From contig JAMCVK010000026.1 of assembly GCA_023475225.1 (NCBI GenBank), forward strand, positions 43,399 through 107,398: a stretch of 64,000 nucleotides of DNA, read 5' to 3'. Shown here piece by piece: positions 23,378-31,906 of the stretch (position 1 is its first letter; every line of letters begins with the position of its first letter). Under the pieces are notes generated by a model. The model was given only the letters and a program-made list of their open reading frames with translations. It had not been told where the DNA came from and did no database searches. The position numbers and the translations under genes are program-made. Source of the DNA: Chloroflexota bacterium (GTDB taxonomy: Bacteria; Chloroflexota; UBA6077; FW602-bin22; JAMCVK01).

Positions 23378-24508
23378 ATGAACGACCTCAGCAAGATGAA
23401 CAACCCCTATGCTGACGATAAAGTGATCGATGCCTGCTCTCTGTTTGGGGTGATGGATACCACGGGGAAGCGGTTTTCTGGCAAAGGGGTCATAGAAGCC
23501 ATCGCCAACATGCACCTTCGTGGCAATGGCCTTGGCGGCGGATTCGCCGTCTACGGGCTCTACCCGAAGTACGCCGATTACTATGCTTTCCACATAATGT
23601 ACCTCAGCCAAGGGGGAAGGTCGGAGGTCGAATCTTTCCTCAAGCAGCGATTTCGGCTCGTAGCTGCTGAGGAGGTGCCCACCCAGCTGATACCAGCCAT
23701 CGTAAACCCACCTCGTGTATGGCGCTACTTTCTTGAAGTAGATCCACAAGCATGTGATGGGCAGTCGCCAGACGATTATCTCGTAGATAGGGCTATGGAG
23801 ATCAACAACTGGCTCCAGGACGCATTTGTCTTCTCCAGCGGGAAGAATATGGCCGTCTTCAAGGGAGTTGGCTACCCCGAAGACGTAGCCAAGTACTTCT
23901 GCCTGGAGCAGTACGAAGGTTACTTGTGGACGGCCCATGGTAGGTTTCCCACGAATACCCCAGGGTGGTGGGGTGGGGCGCACCCTTTCAACATCCTAGA
24001 TTGGACAGTAGTTCACAATGGAGAGATCTCTTCCTATGGGATAAACCGGCGGTACTTAGAGCAATTCGGTTACTATTGCACCATGCAGACTGACACTGAG
24101 GTAGTAGCCTACGCCGTTGATCTCCTGATGCGGAAGCACTACCTTCCCGTAGAGATCGTGGCGAAGATACTGGCTCCTCCCTTCTGGAGCCAGATAAAGC
24201 GCCGTCCGCTGCCTGAACAAAAGCTGCTTCGTGCCCTGCGCCAGGTGTATGGTAGTCTGCTACTGAACGGACCTTTCACGGTAATCATAGCTCATCATGG
24301 TGAAATGATCGGGCTTACCGACAGGATAAGGCTTCGTCCTCTCACCGTAGGAATAAAAGGGCCAGTGTTATATCTTTCGTCCGAAGAGTCGGCTATTCGC
24401 CTCATCTGCCCTGACTTAGACCAGGCCTGGATTCCGATGGGCGGTGAACCCATAGTGGGCCGTTTGCAGAGTCCTCCCGTGCCTAAAGAGGTGGCTATTG
24501 CCAGGTAG
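23378..24508 (+). CDS. Glutamate synthase, glutamine amidotransferase domain (archaeal-type split subunit)
   Basis: A 376-residue class II (Ntn) glutamine amidotransferase equal to the N-terminal domain of bacterial GltB. The nucleophile is the Cys in IDACSLFGVMD, about residue 20, implying removal of a short propeptide. Other signatures are HGRFPTNTPGWWGGAHPFN and VVHNGEISSYG. It frees ammonia from glutamine for the synthase subunit encoded next. The three domains of GltB are separate genes here (amidotransferase, FMN synthase, GXGXG), as in archaea such as Methanocaldococcus. The ATG at 23378 is 9 bases after GGGGGGAT. Confidence 0.9.
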   Translation: MNDLSKMNNPYADDKVIDACSLFGVMDTTGKRFSGKGVIEAIANMHLRGNGLGGGFAVYGLYPKYADYYAFHIMYLSQGGRSEVESFLKQRFRLVAAEEVPTQLIPAIVNPPRVWRYFLEVDPQACDGQSPDDYLVDRAMEINNWLQDAFVFSSGKNMAVFKGVGYPEDVAKYFCLEQYEGYLWTAHGRFPTNTPGWWGGAHPFNILDWTVVHNGEISSYGINRRYLEQFGYYCTMQTDTEVVAYAVDLLMRKHYLPVEIVAKILAPPFWSQIKRRPLPEQKLLRALRQVYGSLLLNGPFTVIIAHHGEMIGLTDRIRLRPLTVGIKGPVLYLSSEESAIRLICPDLDQAWIPMGGEPIVGRLQSPPVPKEVAIAR

Positions 24509-24517
24509 GAGAGCGGG

Positions 24518-26023
24518 TTGAAGACTTATCTGCCGCCAAAGTTTACCGTTGAGAGAGACCCTGAGCGCTGCATCCAGTGTCAGGTGTGTGTCAACCAGTG
24601 CACCTTCGACACGCATTACTATGCTGCTGAGGATGGCCAGGTAAGAAGCCGCGAGGAGAACTGCGTCTGCTGTCACCGCTGTGTCCTTTTCTGTCCGACC
24701 AGAGCTTTAACCATCAGGAGAAACCCCCTGGACTACAGGGAAAACTATAATTGGCGCCCTGAAGTCATCGAGGACATCATTAAGCAAGCCGAGGCCGGGG
24801 GTGTCCTTCTCACCGGCATGGGCAACGACAAGGGTTACCGCATCTACTGGGACTATCTGGTGCTCAATGCCAGCCAAGTGACCAACCCCTCCATTGACCC
24901 ACTGCGTGAGCCCATGGAGCTCGCCACCCATCTCGGACGAAAGCCAGACAAGGTAGAAATTGACCCCAATTCCCTCAATCTGAAAACTGAGATTGCTCCT
25001 CAGGTCAAGATCGAGGTGCCGGTGATGTTCGCCGCTATGAGCTATGGTGCGGTGAGCATCAATGTGCACGAATCCCTGGCCAGGGCGGCCACCGAGGCTG
25101 GAACCTTATGGAACACCGGCGAAGGGGGCCTTCATCCCAAATTATATAAGTATGGGAGCAATACCATTGTTCAGGTAGCATCGGGGCGGTTTGGCGTTCA
25201 TCCGGAGTACCTCGATGTAGCCAGGGTGATCGAGATCAAGATCGGACAGGGAGCAAAGCCGGGCATTGGGGGGCATCTACCCGGAGAGAAGGTAAGTGCT
25301 GAGGTTGCCACGATCCGGATGATTCCCAAGGGGACGGATGCCTTATCCCCGGCACCTCAGCACGATATTTACTCCATTGAGGATCTGGCACAGCTGATCT
25401 ATGCCCTAAAAGAGGCCACGAATTATACCAAACCAGTAGCGGTAAAGATAGCCGCTGTCCACAACTCGGCGGCCATTGCCAGTGGTATGGTACGAGCAGG
25501 GGCAGATATCATAGTAATCGATGGGCTGCGGGGAGCTACTGGAGCTGCGCCTAAGATCATCCGCGATAACGTTGGCATCCCCATTGAGATGGCTCTAGCA
25601 TCGGTGGACACCCGTCTGAGGCAGGAAGGCATTCGCAACCAGGCCTCTGTGGTGGTCTCAGGCGGGATCAGAAACAGCGGCGATGTAGCCAAGGCTATCG
25701 CCCTTGGCGCTGATGCTGTCTATATCGGGACTGCCGCCCTCGTCGCCCTGGGCTGTACCCTGTGTCAGCAGTGTCACACAGGGAAATGCGCTTGGGGTAT
25801 CTGCACCACCGACCTGGACTTGACTAAGAGGGTGAATCCCGACCTCGGAGCCAGACGACTGGCTAACCTGCTCCGTGGCTGGAGCCTAGAGTTGAAAGAC
25901 ATTTTGGGTGGCATGGGCATCAATGCCCTGGAGAGCCTGCGTGGCAACCGTCTGCACTTGAGGGGTGTTGGGCTTACCGACACGGAGCTGGAAATCTTGG
26001 GGGTAAAGATAGCGGGTAACTGA
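24518..26023 (+). CDS. Glutamate synthase, FMN/FeS synthase domain (archaeal-type split subunit)
   Basis: A 501-residue subunit. The N-terminus holds two [4Fe-4S] ferredoxin motifs (CIQCQVCVNQC and CVCCHRCVLFCP), followed by the FMN-binding TIM barrel (AMSYGAVSINVHESLARAA, then GEGGLHPKLYKYGSN and GAKPGIGGHLPGEKV) and the [3Fe-4S] cysteines CTLCQQCHTGKCAWGICT. It condenses ammonia with 2-oxoglutarate and reduces the product to glutamate. The start is TTG at 24518, with AGGAGA six bases upstream. No separate gltD follows, so electrons probably come from ferredoxin through the N-terminal clusters; the GltD-like module within HdrA is a speculative alternative. Confidence 0.92.
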   Translation: MKTYLPPKFTVERDPERCIQCQVCVNQCTFDTHYYAAEDGQVRSREENCVCCHRCVLFCPTRALTIRRNPLDYRENYNWRPEVIEDIIKQAEAGGVLLTGMGNDKGYRIYWDYLVLNASQVTNPSIDPLREPMELATHLGRKPDKVEIDPNSLNLKTEIAPQVKIEVPVMFAAMSYGAVSINVHESLARAATEAGTLWNTGEGGLHPKLYKYGSNTIVQVASGRFGVHPEYLDVARVIEIKIGQGAKPGIGGHLPGEKVSAEVATIRMIPKGTDALSPAPQHDIYSIEDLAQLIYALKEATNYTKPVAVKIAAVHNSAAIASGMVRAGADIIVIDGLRGATGAAPKIIRDNVGIPIEMALASVDTRLRQEGIRNQASVVVSGGIRNSGDVAKAIALGADAVYIGTAALVALGCTLCQQCHTGKCAWGICTTDLDLTKRVNPDLGARRLANLLRGWSLELKDILGGMGINALESLRGNRLHLRGVGLTDTELEILGVKIAGN

Positions 26024-26024
26024 G

Positions 26025-26801
26025 ATGAAATGGCATATTTATGGGATAAAAACTGACCATACAGTGGCCATAGACGCCAGCAGCGTGTTCCATTGCCAAC
26101 TGAACGCCAAACTAAGAAGCGCCGCTTCGGATGGGACTCAAAGGATTGTGCTTCGTAACGTATACGGCCAGAGATACATTGGCACAGGCTTGGACAAACC
26201 AGTGGAGATCGAGATATTTGGCACCCCGGGCAACGACCTGGGGGCGTTTATGGACGGGCCCAGGATTGTTGTCCACGGCAACGCCCAGGATGGTTGCGGG
26301 AATACGATGAACAGCGGCGAGATAATCGTTCACGGTCATGCGGGAGATATTATCGGCCTATCAGCCCGGGGAGGCAAGATTTTTGTCCGCGAAGACGTGG
26401 GCTACAGAGCGGGCATCCACATGAAGGAATATGGAGAAAAGAGGCCGACCGTGGTTATCGGAGGTACCGCCCAGGACTTCCTGGGCGAATATATGGCGGG
26501 TGGCACCATAATCATTCTTGGCCTTAGCCTGAAGGCAGGCGAGTCGCATCGGGCCAGTTTCATTGGCACTGGGATGCACGGCGGCGTTATCTATTTGAGA
26601 GGCACCATCGCTGATTTCCAGTTGGGCAAAGAGGTAGGCATCGCTAATAAGCTGGAAGACGAGGATTACAAGATTCTTCGGCAATTTGTTGGTGAGTTTG
26701 CAGCTCATTTTGGCTACAACGCTGAAGAAATACTGAAACACCAGTTTATCAAGCTATTTCCTCGTTGGCTCAGACCCTATGGCAGGCTCTACGCTTATTG
26801 A
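26025..26801 (+). CDS. Glutamate synthase, GXGXG (alpha C-terminal) domain subunit
   Basis: A 258-residue right-handed beta-helix corresponding to the GXGXG domain of GltB. The repeating Gly pattern is seen in GTPGNDLGAFMDGPRIVVHG, GNTMNSGEIIVHGHAGDIIG and GGTAQDFLGEYMAGGTIIILG. It is structural, linking amidotransferase and synthase and helping form the ammonia tunnel. It starts one base after the stop of the synthase gene, so the three subunits form one operon. Related stand-alone GXGXG proteins occur in formylmethanofuran dehydrogenase (FwdC), but the context decides for glutamate synthase. Confidence 0.92.
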   Translation: MKWHIYGIKTDHTVAIDASSVFHCQLNAKLRSAASDGTQRIVLRNVYGQRYIGTGLDKPVEIEIFGTPGNDLGAFMDGPRIVVHGNAQDGCGNTMNSGEIIVHGHAGDIIGLSARGGKIFVREDVGYRAGIHMKEYGEKRPTVVIGGTAQDFLGEYMAGGTIIILGLSLKAGESHRASFIGTGMHGGVIYLRGTIADFQLGKEVGIANKLEDEDYKILRQFVGEFAAHFGYNAEEILKHQFIKLFPRWLRPYGRLYAY

Positions 26802-27130
26802 GTAAGGCAGTTAGATATAATGGGCCAAGAAAACCTAAAGCGCTCAAACTTGGCGCCTATGGGTAAGAGATAAGGACACCCCAACCCAGCTCAGCGCACT
26901 CATAAGCGGAGAAAAGCAAGGAGATACAAGAGCTCAGGATCATCAGCTCTGGCAATCCTAAGGCTACTGCGATACAATCATCTTGAACCTGCTTCGCCTC
27001 CTTTACTTGGTTTACTCAACCACTAAAGCTACAGGGGGTGGCAGGTGCCCTTCAAGAGATCATCTCCCCTTCTAGCACCCCCTAAAAACTATCACGCTAA
27101 AAAAGTGTAGAGCCTCCTGTATTAGTGATA

Positions 27131-27159
27131 TTGCGACTAAATAATAAAGCTTCTATAAT
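27131..27159 (+). promoter_or_regulatory. Promoter of the DUF4349 lipoprotein gene
   Basis: TTGCGA (27131-27136), a 17-base spacer and a perfect TATAAT (27154-27159) lie about 130 bases before the gene. The 487-base gap from 26802 to 27288 otherwise shows only an AGGGGGTG / CACCCCCT pair (27033-27040 and 27076-27083) that could fold as a weak terminator for the glutamate synthase operon. Confidence 0.6.
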
Positions 27160-27288
27160 ACAAAGGAACAAACCAGGGCCAGTGTTCGTCTATATGGCGA
27201 GAGGCATCGCTACTTTCAGCGTGCCCTATAAGCCTTGCGGGGTGAAGAAGGGATTCCCCCCAAATACTGAGGGGTAAAGGAGGAAACG

Positions 27289-28152
27289 ATGTCAAAAGTA
27301 CTGGGTATCCTCGTTCTGGCCCTGTTAGTTGTGTCAGGAGCCTGCGCACCCGCAGCTCCTAAGCCAGAGGTGTCCCAGACGGAAGGGTACGCTCCATCTG
27401 GGGCGAAGGTCGCTCCGGCCCCACCGGCCCAAGCGAAGCCGGGTGAGCTTCCCTTATTCGGCGAGCGCATGATTGTCCGCACGGCTAATATGACCCTGAT
27501 CGTTACTGATCCCACCGAGATAGCCGACAAGGTAACCGATCTGGCCAAGAGCGTTGGCGGTTACGTCTCCTCCTCTTCGACAAAAACGAATGAGGATAGG
27601 CCCTCTGTTACCATCACCATCCGTGTGCCAGCCAGCGCCTTCGATGAGGTCAGACGAGCCCTACGGGGGATGGCCAGCACGGTCAAGGCTGATGACGTCA
27701 GGAGTCAGGACGTGACTGAGGAGTACACTGACCTGGAGTCTCAGTTACGCAACCTGGAAGCGACTGAGGAACAATATCGGCAGCTGCTGAAGCAGGCCAC
27801 GACTGTGGATGACATTTTGAAGGTCCAGCAGAGACTCTCAGAGGTGCGCGGGCAAATCGAGCGGGTGAAGGGGCGCAAGCTCTTCCTGGAGAGAACCGTG
27901 GAGATGTCGGCTATCACCATCGCACTGCTGCCTAAGGCGGCTGAGGTATCGCTGGAAGTAGCTGGCTGGCATCCCCTTACGACCGTACGCACGGCCCTGA
28001 GGGCACTTTTGCTGGCCCTCCAGGTCGTCAGCTATGTGGTAATTTGGCTGCTTATTGTGGTCTTGCCCCTCGGCCTCCTTATCGGTTTGCCCTCCTGGCT
28101 CGGCTGGCGAGAGTGGCGGCGGCGACGGGTGACCAGACCCAGCGCCAAATAG
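27289..28152 (+). CDS. DUF4349 membrane-anchored lipoprotein
   Basis: A 287-residue protein with a lipoprotein signal (VLALLVVSGAC), a Pro-rich linker, then the DUF4349 body: RMIVRTANMTLIVTDPTEIA, SVGGYVSSSSTKTNEDRPSV, the coiled-coil stretch from about 145 to 205 (EEYTDLESQLRNLEATEEQY, QQRLSEVRGQIERVKGRK) and a C-terminal membrane helix (VVIWLLIVVLPLGLLIGLPS) with a basic cytoplasmic tail. It is anchored at both ends. The function of DUF4349 is unknown; the layout suggests an envelope structural or stress protein. AGGAGG precedes the ATG. No obvious partner is adjacent. Confidence 0.88.
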   Translation: MSKVLGILVLALLVVSGACAPAAPKPEVSQTEGYAPSGAKVAPAPPAQAKPGELPLFGERMIVRTANMTLIVTDPTEIADKVTDLAKSVGGYVSSSSTKTNEDRPSVTITIRVPASAFDEVRRALRGMASTVKADDVRSQDVTEEYTDLESQLRNLEATEEQYRQLLKQATTVDDILKVQQRLSEVRGQIERVKGRKLFLERTVEMSAITIALLPKAAEVSLEVAGWHPLTTVRTALRALLLALQVVSYVVIWLLIVVLPLGLLIGLPSWLGWREWRRRRVTRPSAK

Positions 28153-28259
28153 GTGCCGAAAGGTAGGTGAGGCTATGAGGTAAATGGGCCCGAAGTAGCC
28201 CCCTGGGGTAAGACTGTTGGCAGTTTATGTATGGTAGAGAACGAAACAAGGAGGTTCCA

Positions 28260-29645
28260 ATGCGAAACAAGGTAGTAGCCATGGCTGTGACACTCGTCCT
28301 TCTTCTTGGTTTACTGGGGAGCGCTTGTGCCCCGGCCGCTGCCCCGACGCCAACGCCGACCAAGCCACCTGCCTCACCAGCGGCGACGCCAACTCCGCTG
28401 GCCGTCGCCACCCCTACGCCAGTGCCACCGACGCCCACCAAGCCAGCGGCGCCTGTTACCCTCCGCTTCCTGGCCGTGACCGGGGAACCAAGGAATACCA
28501 CTCATAAGGCCTTTATCAAGATGTTCGAGGAGAAACATCCGAACATCAAGGTGGAGTACGAGACGGTGCCCTTCATGGAGTTCTTCCGCAAGATCGCCGT
28601 CTCCCTGGCTTCCGGAACCCCCCACGATGTGATCGACGCCGATGGACCGAACATCAAGGGCTATGCCTATGCTGGCTCCATCATCCCCCTGGACGACATC
28701 TACACCAAGGAGGATATGGCTGACTTCGTCGAGGCCTCGGTGAGGGAGGGATCCTGGCAGGGCAAATTATACGCTGGGCCGTACATCCAGTCCTCCATCC
28801 TCATCTTCTACAATACCAAGATGTTCGATGAGGCGGGCATTAAGCCACCGAAGACCCTGGAGGAGGCCTGGACCTGGCCCCAGTTCGCTGAGGCCCTGCG
28901 CAAGGTCGTCGGTCCTATCCCTCCTGATGGCGTCCCCAAGGTCTGGGGGTTGGTAACACGCAGCCTGGGGACGGACTATGACTGGATACCCATGGTTCGT
29001 TCCAACGATAAGCCGGGCACGCCCACCTTTCTGGGGATGAGCCCTGATGGCACCAAGGTGACTGGCTACATAGACACGCCGCAGGCGCTGGAGGCCTTCC
29101 AGTTCATGTCCGACTTCCACAACAAGTGGAAGCTCTCCCCTCAGGCGACAGTTCCTGAGGCCTTCGAGACCGGCAAGGCAGCCACCTTTATGGTTCCTGA
29201 GGTCATCCGAGCGACCTTCGGGAAGTATCCAGACCTGAAATGGTCGATCACACCCTTGCCCTACTTCAAGACCCCCATCACCCATACGGGCGCCTTTATG
29301 TACACGGTCACTGCGGGGAGCAAGCATCAGAAGGAGGCCAAGGAGTTCATCAAGTTTCTGACCAGCAAGGAGCTGGCCGTCCAGAAGTACAACATGTTGA
29401 AGACCCCGCCGGCGCGCAAATCGGTGTATGCCCAGATATCTGAGTATCAGACCTTCCCCATCAACATCTCCTATCTGGAGCTGGTCAAGTGGGGACACGC
29501 GCGTCCAGAGACGCCTGGCTACACTGAGTATGCCACTTTACTAAAAGAGGCTTTGGCTGACATCATCAAGGGGATGCCGGTGGAGCGGACGATCAAAACA
29601 GCAGCGACTAAGATCGACGCTGAGCTGAAGAAGTACGCCAAGTAA
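28260..29645 (+). CDS. Extracellular solute-binding protein, sugar type (family 1), orphan
   Basis: A 461-residue SBP_bac_1 protein with lipobox LLGSAC and a Thr/Pro-rich linker. Family signatures are KMFEEKHPNIKVEYETVPFM, VIDADGPNIKGYAYAGSIIP, YKLYAGPYIQ-like text at GKLYAGPYIQSSILIFYNTK and EFIKFLTSKELAVQKYN. AAGGAGG precedes the ATG at 28260. The usual MalF/MalG permease and MalK genes are absent on both sides. The next genes, 0.3 kb downstream, degrade nucleosides, so it may deliver nucleosides or sugars to permeases encoded elsewhere (inference). Confidence 0.9.
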   Translation: MRNKVVAMAVTLVLLLGLLGSACAPAAAPTPTPTKPPASPAATPTPLAVATPTPVPPTPTKPAAPVTLRFLAVTGEPRNTTHKAFIKMFEEKHPNIKVEYETVPFMEFFRKIAVSLASGTPHDVIDADGPNIKGYAYAGSIIPLDDIYTKEDMADFVEASVREGSWQGKLYAGPYIQSSILIFYNTKMFDEAGIKPPKTLEEAWTWPQFAEALRKVVGPIPPDGVPKVWGLVTRSLGTDYDWIPMVRSNDKPGTPTFLGMSPDGTKVTGYIDTPQALEAFQFMSDFHNKWKLSPQATVPEAFETGKAATFMVPEVIRATFGKYPDLKWSITPLPYFKTPITHTGAFMYTVTAGSKHQKEAKEFIKFLTSKELAVQKYNMLKTPPARKSVYAQISEYQTFPINISYLELVKWGHARPETPGYTEYATLLKEALADIIKGMPVERTIKTAATKIDAELKKYAK

Positions 29646-29659
29646 GATAGGGGCACAGG

Positions 29660-29945
29660 CATCTTACCTGTCCTCTAAGGGAGGCGCAGGCTGGAAGCCT
29701 GCACCTCCATCCTTGCCTGTGGGGGAGTAGGGGCACGGTTCCCGTGCCCTCATTAATGGACAAGTCCATACCAGAGGGCGAGGCGACCTCGCCCCTACGG
29801 TTTTCGGTGATCACAATCCAGAAAGGGATCGCCCCTTCTTGGAATCCTTCGAAGAAGGACAGGGCTCCACCTCGAAGAGTCTTCGACCTAGTCCCCAATT
29901 CCCTCTTCTCCCGAAGGCGGGAGGAGGGGGAATGAGGGTTCAAAA
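29660..29945. repeat. GC-rich intergenic repeat cluster, copy 1
   Basis: A non-coding stretch between the binding protein and the phosphorylase. It contains the palindrome TCGAAGAGTCTTCGA (29872-29886) and GGGCGAGGCGACCTCGCCC (29777-29795), motifs that recur near 32.9, 39.5 and 57.9 kb. It is part of an interspersed family found only between genes in this window. Confidence 0.7.
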
Positions 29946-29966
29946 TCTTAATTTGAGGTGATTACA

Positions 29967-30695
29967 ATGCTAGAAAAACTAAGACCTATCCCTATTCATC
30001 CCTATGCCCTCGTCTGTGGTGACCCGGCCAGGGCAGAGAAGATCGCCCAGAAATTCGACGAGCATCAGCTGGTCCTCGACTACCGAGGCTATCTCGTCTT
30101 CAATGGCACAGCCTCTGGAGCGCCTATTACCGTCGCTGCCCACGGCGTGGGAGCAGCAGGGGCCGCTGGCGTCTTCGAATCGCTCATTCGTTGCGGCGTG
30201 AAGACGCTCATTCGGGTGGGCACGGCCGGCTCCCTAAGGGAAGATATCGTTGATGGCGACCTGGTCATCGCTACGGCAGCCGTACGCGAGGAGGGAGTCA
30301 CCCCCCAACTGGTGCCCCTCTCCTATCCCGCCGTGGCCGATATCGACGTCGTCAAAGCCCTCCAACAGGCAGCCAAGGCAAGAAAGGTCAAACACGCGGT
30401 GGGCATCGTGCAAACCCGTGGGCCATTCTTCCCTGGGGTTTTGCCCTTCCAAAACCAGTTGATGTCCCAGGCCGGCGCGGTGGCCACAGAGATGGAATGC
30501 GCGGCCCTCTTCATCATCGCTAGCCTACACCGCGCCCGCGCCGGAGCTATCCTGGCCATCGACGGTATGGCCATCGGCCGCTCCGATCCAGAGGCCTACA
30601 ATCCCCACCGACCAGTCGTTTGGGAGGCCGTCGATAGAGAGATCGATATTGCCATCGAGGCCATCTGCACCCTCGCTAAGCAGGACAAGGCTTAG
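29967..30695 (+). CDS. Nucleoside phosphorylase (PNP/UDP family)
   Basis: A 242-residue phosphorylase of the NP-I family. Signatures are YALVCGDPARAEKIA (phosphate-binding GDPxR), GVGAAGAAGVFESLIRCGVK, IRVGTAGSLREDIVDGDLVI and the base/ribose-site ATEMECAALFIIA. It splits nucleosides with phosphate to a free base and (deoxy)ribose-1-phosphate. Purine against uridine specificity cannot be assigned; the GTAGS and MECAAL motifs fit uridine phosphorylase-like members. The ATG at 29967 follows GAGGTG. The MtnA-like isomerase 50 bases downstream would use the sugar-1-phosphate. Confidence 0.9.
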   Translation: MLEKLRPIPIHPYALVCGDPARAEKIAQKFDEHQLVLDYRGYLVFNGTASGAPITVAAHGVGAAGAAGVFESLIRCGVKTLIRVGTAGSLREDIVDGDLVIATAAVREEGVTPQLVPLSYPAVADIDVVKALQQAAKARKVKHAVGIVQTRGPFFPGVLPFQNQLMSQAGAVATEMECAALFIIASLHRARAGAILAIDGMAIGRSDPEAYNPHRPVVWEAVDREIDIAIEAICTLAKQDKA

Positions 30696-30746
30696 GCCAG
30701 GTTCGGTGGTCCTTAAGCAGACTGATTACAAGAAAAAGGAGCAAAG

Positions 30747-31790
30747 ATGAGTGTAGCCAAAGAGGGGATACCCCTCCTCTTACATCCGGACAACTGGATT
30801 CGCCTGGAACAAAATGGCGTGGCCCTGCTGGATAGACGACAGCTGCCCCGCAAGGTCACCTTCCTCCGCTGCCGAGACTATGAGGAGGTGTCCAAGGCCA
30901 TCGAGGATATGGTCGTCCAGGGAGCAGGAGACCTGGCCATAACGGCCGGCTATGGACTGCTCCTGACAGCCATGCAAGCCCGAGAGTGCCGTAAGGAGTC
31001 GCAGGGCCAAGCCCTGCGCCAGGCCGCTTCCCGACTCAGACAGACGAGACCAACCGGTTCCTACCTCTTCGATATGTTGGATAATCTCCTGGGTCAGGGA
31101 CTGGAGGCCTTAGAGCGCGGCCAGGAGGCCGCTGAGGCCATCCAGTCTGCTCTGCGCCAGGCTATCAATAGCAAGGACGAGCTCGCCCGCAAGACAGGAG
31201 AGCATGCCGAAACCCTCTTAGAGGATGGGGATTTGCTTATGACTCACTGCTTCGCTGGAGCCGGTCTGCTCTACATGCTGAAGTTTGCCCAAGAAAAGGG
31301 CAAAAGCCTTAAGGCGATAGCTACGGAGACCCGTCCCTACCTCCAGGGTCAGCGTCTGACCTCGTTCTCCATCAACCAGCTGGGCATCCCGGTGACCCTC
31401 ATCACCGACGGTATGGCGGCGTATTGCATGTCCCGGGGTATGGTGCAGAAGGTCTTCGCCGCAGCCGATCGCATCGCCATGGATGGTTCAGTGGCCAACA
31501 AGGTGGGTACCTTCCAGCTGGCCCTGGCCGCTCACTTTCACGGCATACCGTTCTACATCCTGGGCTACCGCGGACCGGCCCGTGATACACCCAGGGGAGA
31601 GGACATCCCGATTGAAGAGAGGGACCCGGAGGAGGTGCTGTCGTTTGGTGGGGAAAGGATCGCTGCCGATGGCGTCGCGGGCTACTACCCAGCCTTCGAC
31701 GTCACACCCCCCAGATTGATCAGTGGAATAGTTACCAATAGAGGTATCTTCCCGGCCCACCTCATTCGAGAGTATTATAAAGTGGGCTGA
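30747..31790 (+). CDS. MtnA/eIF2B-like sugar-1-phosphate isomerase
   Basis: A 347-residue member of the methylthioribose-1-phosphate isomerase / ribose-1,5-bisphosphate isomerase / eIF-2B alpha family. The N-terminal helical part is followed by the catalytic Cys in MTHCFAGAGLL, AIATETRPYLQGQRLTSF and the catalytic Asp in LITDGMAAYCM. The family's VxGAPAIG motif appears altered (VVQGAGDLAITAGYG). Known enzymes turn an aldose-1-phosphate into a ketose-1-phosphate. Following a nucleoside phosphorylase, it probably isomerises ribose-1-phosphate or a 5-deoxy analogue, as in 5-deoxyribose salvage (inference). No MtnB or aldolase gene is adjacent. Confidence 0.85.
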   Translation: MSVAKEGIPLLLHPDNWIRLEQNGVALLDRRQLPRKVTFLRCRDYEEVSKAIEDMVVQGAGDLAITAGYGLLLTAMQARECRKESQGQALRQAASRLRQTRPTGSYLFDMLDNLLGQGLEALERGQEAAEAIQSALRQAINSKDELARKTGEHAETLLEDGDLLMTHCFAGAGLLYMLKFAQEKGKSLKAIATETRPYLQGQRLTSFSINQLGIPVTLITDGMAAYCMSRGMVQKVFAAADRIAMDGSVANKVGTFQLALAAHFHGIPFYILGYRGPARDTPRGEDIPIEERDPEEVLSFGGERIAADGVAGYYPAFDVTPPRLISGIVTNRGIFPAHLIREYYKVG

Positions 31791-31906
31791 TCTTCAGCGA
31801 GGTTTACTTATTGCTGGAGCCTACATATGGCGCGCCAGATGCAGGCTCCAGCCTTACGATTCTGTACAACTGCTGGGAGCCGAAAATAGCGAAAGGAGGA
31901 CAAACT

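Noticed and set aside
27033..27083. Strong intrinsic terminator after glutamate synthase
   Set aside because: The AGGGGGTG/CACCCCCT pair has a 35-base loop and only a short A-rich tail on this strand, so it is weak at best.
28325..29498. Long antisense frames opposite the sugar-type binding protein
   Set aside because: They are shadows of a strongly supported gene with signal peptide and ribosome-binding site; the translations are low-complexity and without family features.
31811..31906. Extended N-terminus of the nucleoside hydrolase
   Set aside because: The DCDPGHDD motif must lie within about 10 residues of the start, and AAAGGAGG precedes the ATG at 31907.
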